A stretch of DNA of 64,000 nt from Sulfurospirillum sp. 1612 (GTDB lineage Bacteria; Campylobacterota; Campylobacteria; Campylobacterales; Sulfurospirillaceae): assembly GCF_036556685.1 (NCBI RefSeq), contig NZ_CP140614.1, positions 558,001-622,000 on the forward strand. The letters run 5' to 3'. The notes beneath the pieces were generated by a model, which was not told where the DNA came from, did not search any database, and worked only from the letters and a program-made list of their open reading frames with translations. The position numbers were made by a program, and so were the translations under genes. This document shows, piece by piece, positions 61,550 to 64,000 of the stretch (position 1 is the stretch's first letter; each line of letters opens with the position of its first letter).

Positions 61550-63974
61550 ACGCTTTAAATTTTATCAATAACTTCGGAAGCAACAACAAGGCACTAAGCA
61601 GTGCTGAGAACATCACTAAAATCGTCAATAAACCAAAATAAATCGTCGGTATGAAATTGGAAAATACCAAAATCGAAAATCCCAAAATAATGGCAAGCGA
61701 AGTATAAAACATCGCAAAACCAATACTATTGTGGGAGCGTTCCATCGCTTGGATATAATCATGATCTTTGGCATACTCTTTTTTAAACCGGTAAATATAA
61801 TGAATCGTATCATCCACCCCAATACCAATACTAATAGAAGCGATAGTGATGGTCATGACATCCAATGGGATATTAGAAAATCCCATAACAGCAAAGATAA
61901 TACTCACAGGAATCAGATTGGAAATGATTGCAATCGTTGATATTTTGATAGAGCGAAACAAAAGGATAAACATCAAAAAGAGGATGATGACCACCGCACC
62001 GAGGGTGAGTATTTGTGATTCAAACAAAGATTGCAACATATTGTTATACAATACCATGAGACTAGTCAGTCTAAATTTGATCTCTTTGTTATCGATGACT
62101 TTTGGGAGCTCTTTTTGTAATTTTTTCAAAAATGCATCGCGACGTAAGTCAGGATTTGAGTCAATGACTCGCATCGCAAAGCGCACTTCATTGTCTTGGA
62201 TATTGACAAACGGATTGAGGATGATATCACGAAATTTTTGAGGAATTTGTTTGTAAAGTACCGCCAATTCAAAGGTATCAAGATTTTTGTTATCGTTGAG
62301 TTTTTTAGCGACTTCTAAAACAGTACCAAATGATTGCACACTACCGATTTCTTTCAATGATTCCAAATAGTGTTGTATGTTGCGAATGGTTTCCATTTTA
62401 TTGGGGGAAAACCAGTATTGATTTTGATTTTCACTCTGTCGAAATTCATTTTCAAATTCATCAAATGAATCCGCAGAAGGTGCAGGCTTTTTCTCGGTTT
62501 TGAATTTGACAATCAAATCAAGTGGAGTGGTACCTCCTAATTTTTGATCGATGACTTTCATGCTTTGGTAAATTTGGGTGCTTTGTTTGAAATAGTTGAT
62601 GAAACTATTCTCAACTTTTAATTTCGTCGCACCATAGAGGGACAAGAGTGTCATCACCACAGCGGATATCAAGATGGCGTTGCCGTGATTTTTAACCAAA
62701 GCAGCGCAAAAATGTGTGATACCAGAGCCTATACTATTTTGGCCTGCTGCGTTTGCATCTCTTTTGAAAAGCATCATCGCAGCAGGAAATAATATAAAGG
62801 CAATAAAGAGTGACGTTGCCACGCCAATACTCATCATATAACCGAGATTAATAACTGGCTTAAGGTCAGCTAAGATTAAAGAGCCAAATCCTGCAATGGT
62901 TGTGATGATAGCATAAAAAGAGGGCTTTGCTTTGGAGGTGACGGTCTCTAGGAGCAACTCTTTTTGAGACCAATCATAGGCATTGGCAAGCTCACGATAG
63001 CGTACGATTAAATGCAAGATGATGGAAATCGTGATGATGAGTTGCAGTGAGATGTAGTTGGAAGATATCACCGTGACATCCCAGCCAAAGAGTCCAAGGA
63101 ATCCTGTTGTAAATACCACAGAAACGATGGAGACAAACACGGGAATGAGGACGAATTTGATTTCTTTAAAGATAATAAATAGCGTGGTGATTAAGAGCAA
63201 TAATAAAACGCTACCATAAATCATCAAATCATTTTTAATAAAATGAATCATATCATTGGCAATCATATTGACCCCGCCTAGAAAAATCTTGGCATGATTT
63301 TGATATTTTGCGATGATGTGACGAATGTTGACAATAGTATCATGATCGATATTCCGGCGGAGATCTTTGTATTTTTTAAAGTTTTTATTGAGCTCTTCAA
63401 GTGCGGTACTATCGCCTTTTGCACGCAAAATATTACGCTTTTTTATAAAATCCTCATATTTGATATCGGGCTTGAGATTGATGAGGAGTGCGGTCGTTTT
63501 AAAATCCTTGCTGAGGAGATTATTCTTGTAAATAGGACTGGTTAAAAACTCTTTTTTTGCTAAGGTTTTGTTGACGTCTTTATCACTCAAGGTGGGTATC
63601 TTTTCGAGTAACTCTTTGAGTGGGCGGGGTGGACTTTGTAGGAGCGGCACATTGAGCATGGAAATAACACTAGTAATCTCAGGTAATTTTTTCAAATCTT
63701 CACTCATTTGCTTCAACGTATCTAAAGAGCGCTTTGAGAGTAGGGGGGAATTAGGTGTGTAGGTGATGACTAAAAAATTTGGCATATAATAGCGTTCACT
63801 TACAGCACGATAAAAAGCGAGATCTTTATCATTGTCCAACAAAAGACTGTCAGCGGAAGCATCGATACTCAGTTTGGTCGAAAAATATCCAAAGACTACT
63901 GTAAAAATCGCCAATAAAAACAGGACGATTTTCGGGAATTTTAGTATGACATTACTATAAAAAGAGCGAATCAT
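61542..63974 (-). CDS. MMPL/RND-superfamily exporter
   Basis: 810 aa. An N-terminal helix, a large periplasmic domain, a six-helix bundle (about 250-410), a second periplasmic domain and a second bundle (about 650-805) with SIGIGVDDTIHYIYRFKKEYAKDHD, the sterol-sensing-type signature. Probable lipid or hydrophobic-molecule exporter. No membrane-fusion or outer-membrane partner lies within the window, though the gene starts only 26 bp from its right edge. The final 26 bp hold only the upstream edge. Confidence 0.88.
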   Translation of the reverse strand: MIRSFYSNVILKFPKIVLFLLAIFTVVFGYFSTKLSIDASADSLLLDNDKDLAFYRAVSERYYMPNFLVITYTPNSPLLSKRSLDTLKQMSEDLKKLPEITSVISMLNVPLLQSPPRPLKELLEKIPTLSDKDVNKTLAKKEFLTSPIYKNNLLSKDFKTTALLINLKPDIKYEDFIKKRNILRAKGDSTALEELNKNFKKYKDLRRNIDHDTIVNIRHIIAKYQNHAKIFLGGVNMIANDMIHFIKNDLMIYGSVLLLLLITTLFIIFKEIKFVLIPVFVSIVSVVFTTGFLGLFGWDVTVISSNYISLQLIITISIILHLIVRYRELANAYDWSQKELLLETVTSKAKPSFYAIITTIAGFGSLILADLKPVINLGYMMSIGVATSLFIAFILFPAAMMLFKRDANAAGQNSIGSGITHFCAALVKNHGNAILISAVVMTLLSLYGATKLKVENSFINYFKQSTQIYQSMKVIDQKLGGTTPLDLIVKFKTEKKPAPSADSFDEFENEFRQSENQNQYWFSPNKMETIRNIQHYLESLKEIGSVQSFGTVLEVAKKLNDNKNLDTFELAVLYKQIPQKFRDIILNPFVNIQDNEVRFAMRVIDSNPDLRRDAFLKKLQKELPKVIDNKEIKFRLTSLMVLYNNMLQSLFESQILTLGAVVIILFLMFILLFRSIKISTIAIISNLIPVSIIFAVMGFSNIPLDVMTITIASISIGIGVDDTIHYIYRFKKEYAKDHDYIQAMERSHNSIGFAMFYTSLAIILGFSILVFSNFIPTIYFGLLTILVMFSALLSALLLLPKLLIKFKAFN

Positions 63975-64000
63975 AAAAATCTAATTTTTAATATCTGCGA

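Overview
The window reads as a chromosomal segment of a Campylobacterota (former Epsilonproteobacteria) species, probably a free-living or facultatively anaerobic type. The reasons are protein character and gene order rather than any database search: an frdCAB menaquinol:fumarate reductase operon with the four heme-b histidines of the Wolinella enzyme, a pair of adjacent dynamin-like GTPases as in Campylobacter, a 14-subunit-type complex I locus, a Campylobacterota-style DUF2603 gene next to hemN, and low-GC DNA with good TATAAT-like -10 boxes but often poor -35 boxes.

Layout. 0-1.4 kb: start of a divergent ovoA-like gene and a secreted YceI protein behind a near-perfect sigma-70 promoter with an operator-like palindrome. 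1.6-14.9 kb: complex I, split into two tail-to-tail operons, nuoGHIJKLMN (+) and nuoA-B-CD-E-F (-), whose stop codons abut. 15.0-17.0 kb: a small conserved gene, alr and a nitroreductase. 17.2-17.75 kb: a yefM-yoeB toxin-antitoxin pair. 17.8-25.6 kb: the most remarkable region, an integron. It has a decayed integron integrase fragment (-), an attI/Pc-like zone, and a (+) array of AT-rich cassettes separated by attC sites. Six complete sites of 67-71 nt share one sequence design, one is a 163-nt site with nested hairpins, and two are partial. Cassette cargo: a one-helix membrane protein, a 77-aa unknown, an RDD membrane protein, a truncated TIR-like (ThsB-like) gene, a two-gene unknown/DUF3137-like cassette, a secreted ankyrin protein, mazEF with its own promoter, and a frameshifted nuclease-helicase (DUF2075 type). 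25.6-30.9 kb: a DMT transporter, then a two-gene nuclease (DUF2779) plus SF1 helicase unit, a candidate nucleic-acid-targeting defence pair. 30.9-38.8 kb: RhlE-like helicase, CPA2 antiporter, a membrane-anchored protein with a small upstream ORF, TrhA/HlyIII, rsmG, a DMT exporter and ribA. 38.9-42.3 kb: two tandem HD-GYP sensors. 42.4-48.4 kb: hemB-argF, a tandem-repeat leader with DUF2603, hemN, a GlcF-like Fe-S protein and hemJ. 48.4-64 kb: lgt, frdCAB, two dynamin-like GTPases, AI-2E transporter, ruvB, panB, an Hpt-like protein, trpA and an MMPL/RND exporter.

How it fits together: complex I and fumarate reductase form an anaerobic electron-transport chain via menaquinone, and the heme genes supply its cytochromes. 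The 17-31 kb interval is an accessory island: toxin-antitoxin pairs, TIR-like and nuclease-helicase genes and unknowns inserted into a housekeeping background. The integrase, the TIR-like gene and the DUF2075 gene are all broken, so the integron looks like a decaying or immobilised array that still carries several intact cassettes. No tRNA, rRNA or CRISPR array was recognised.
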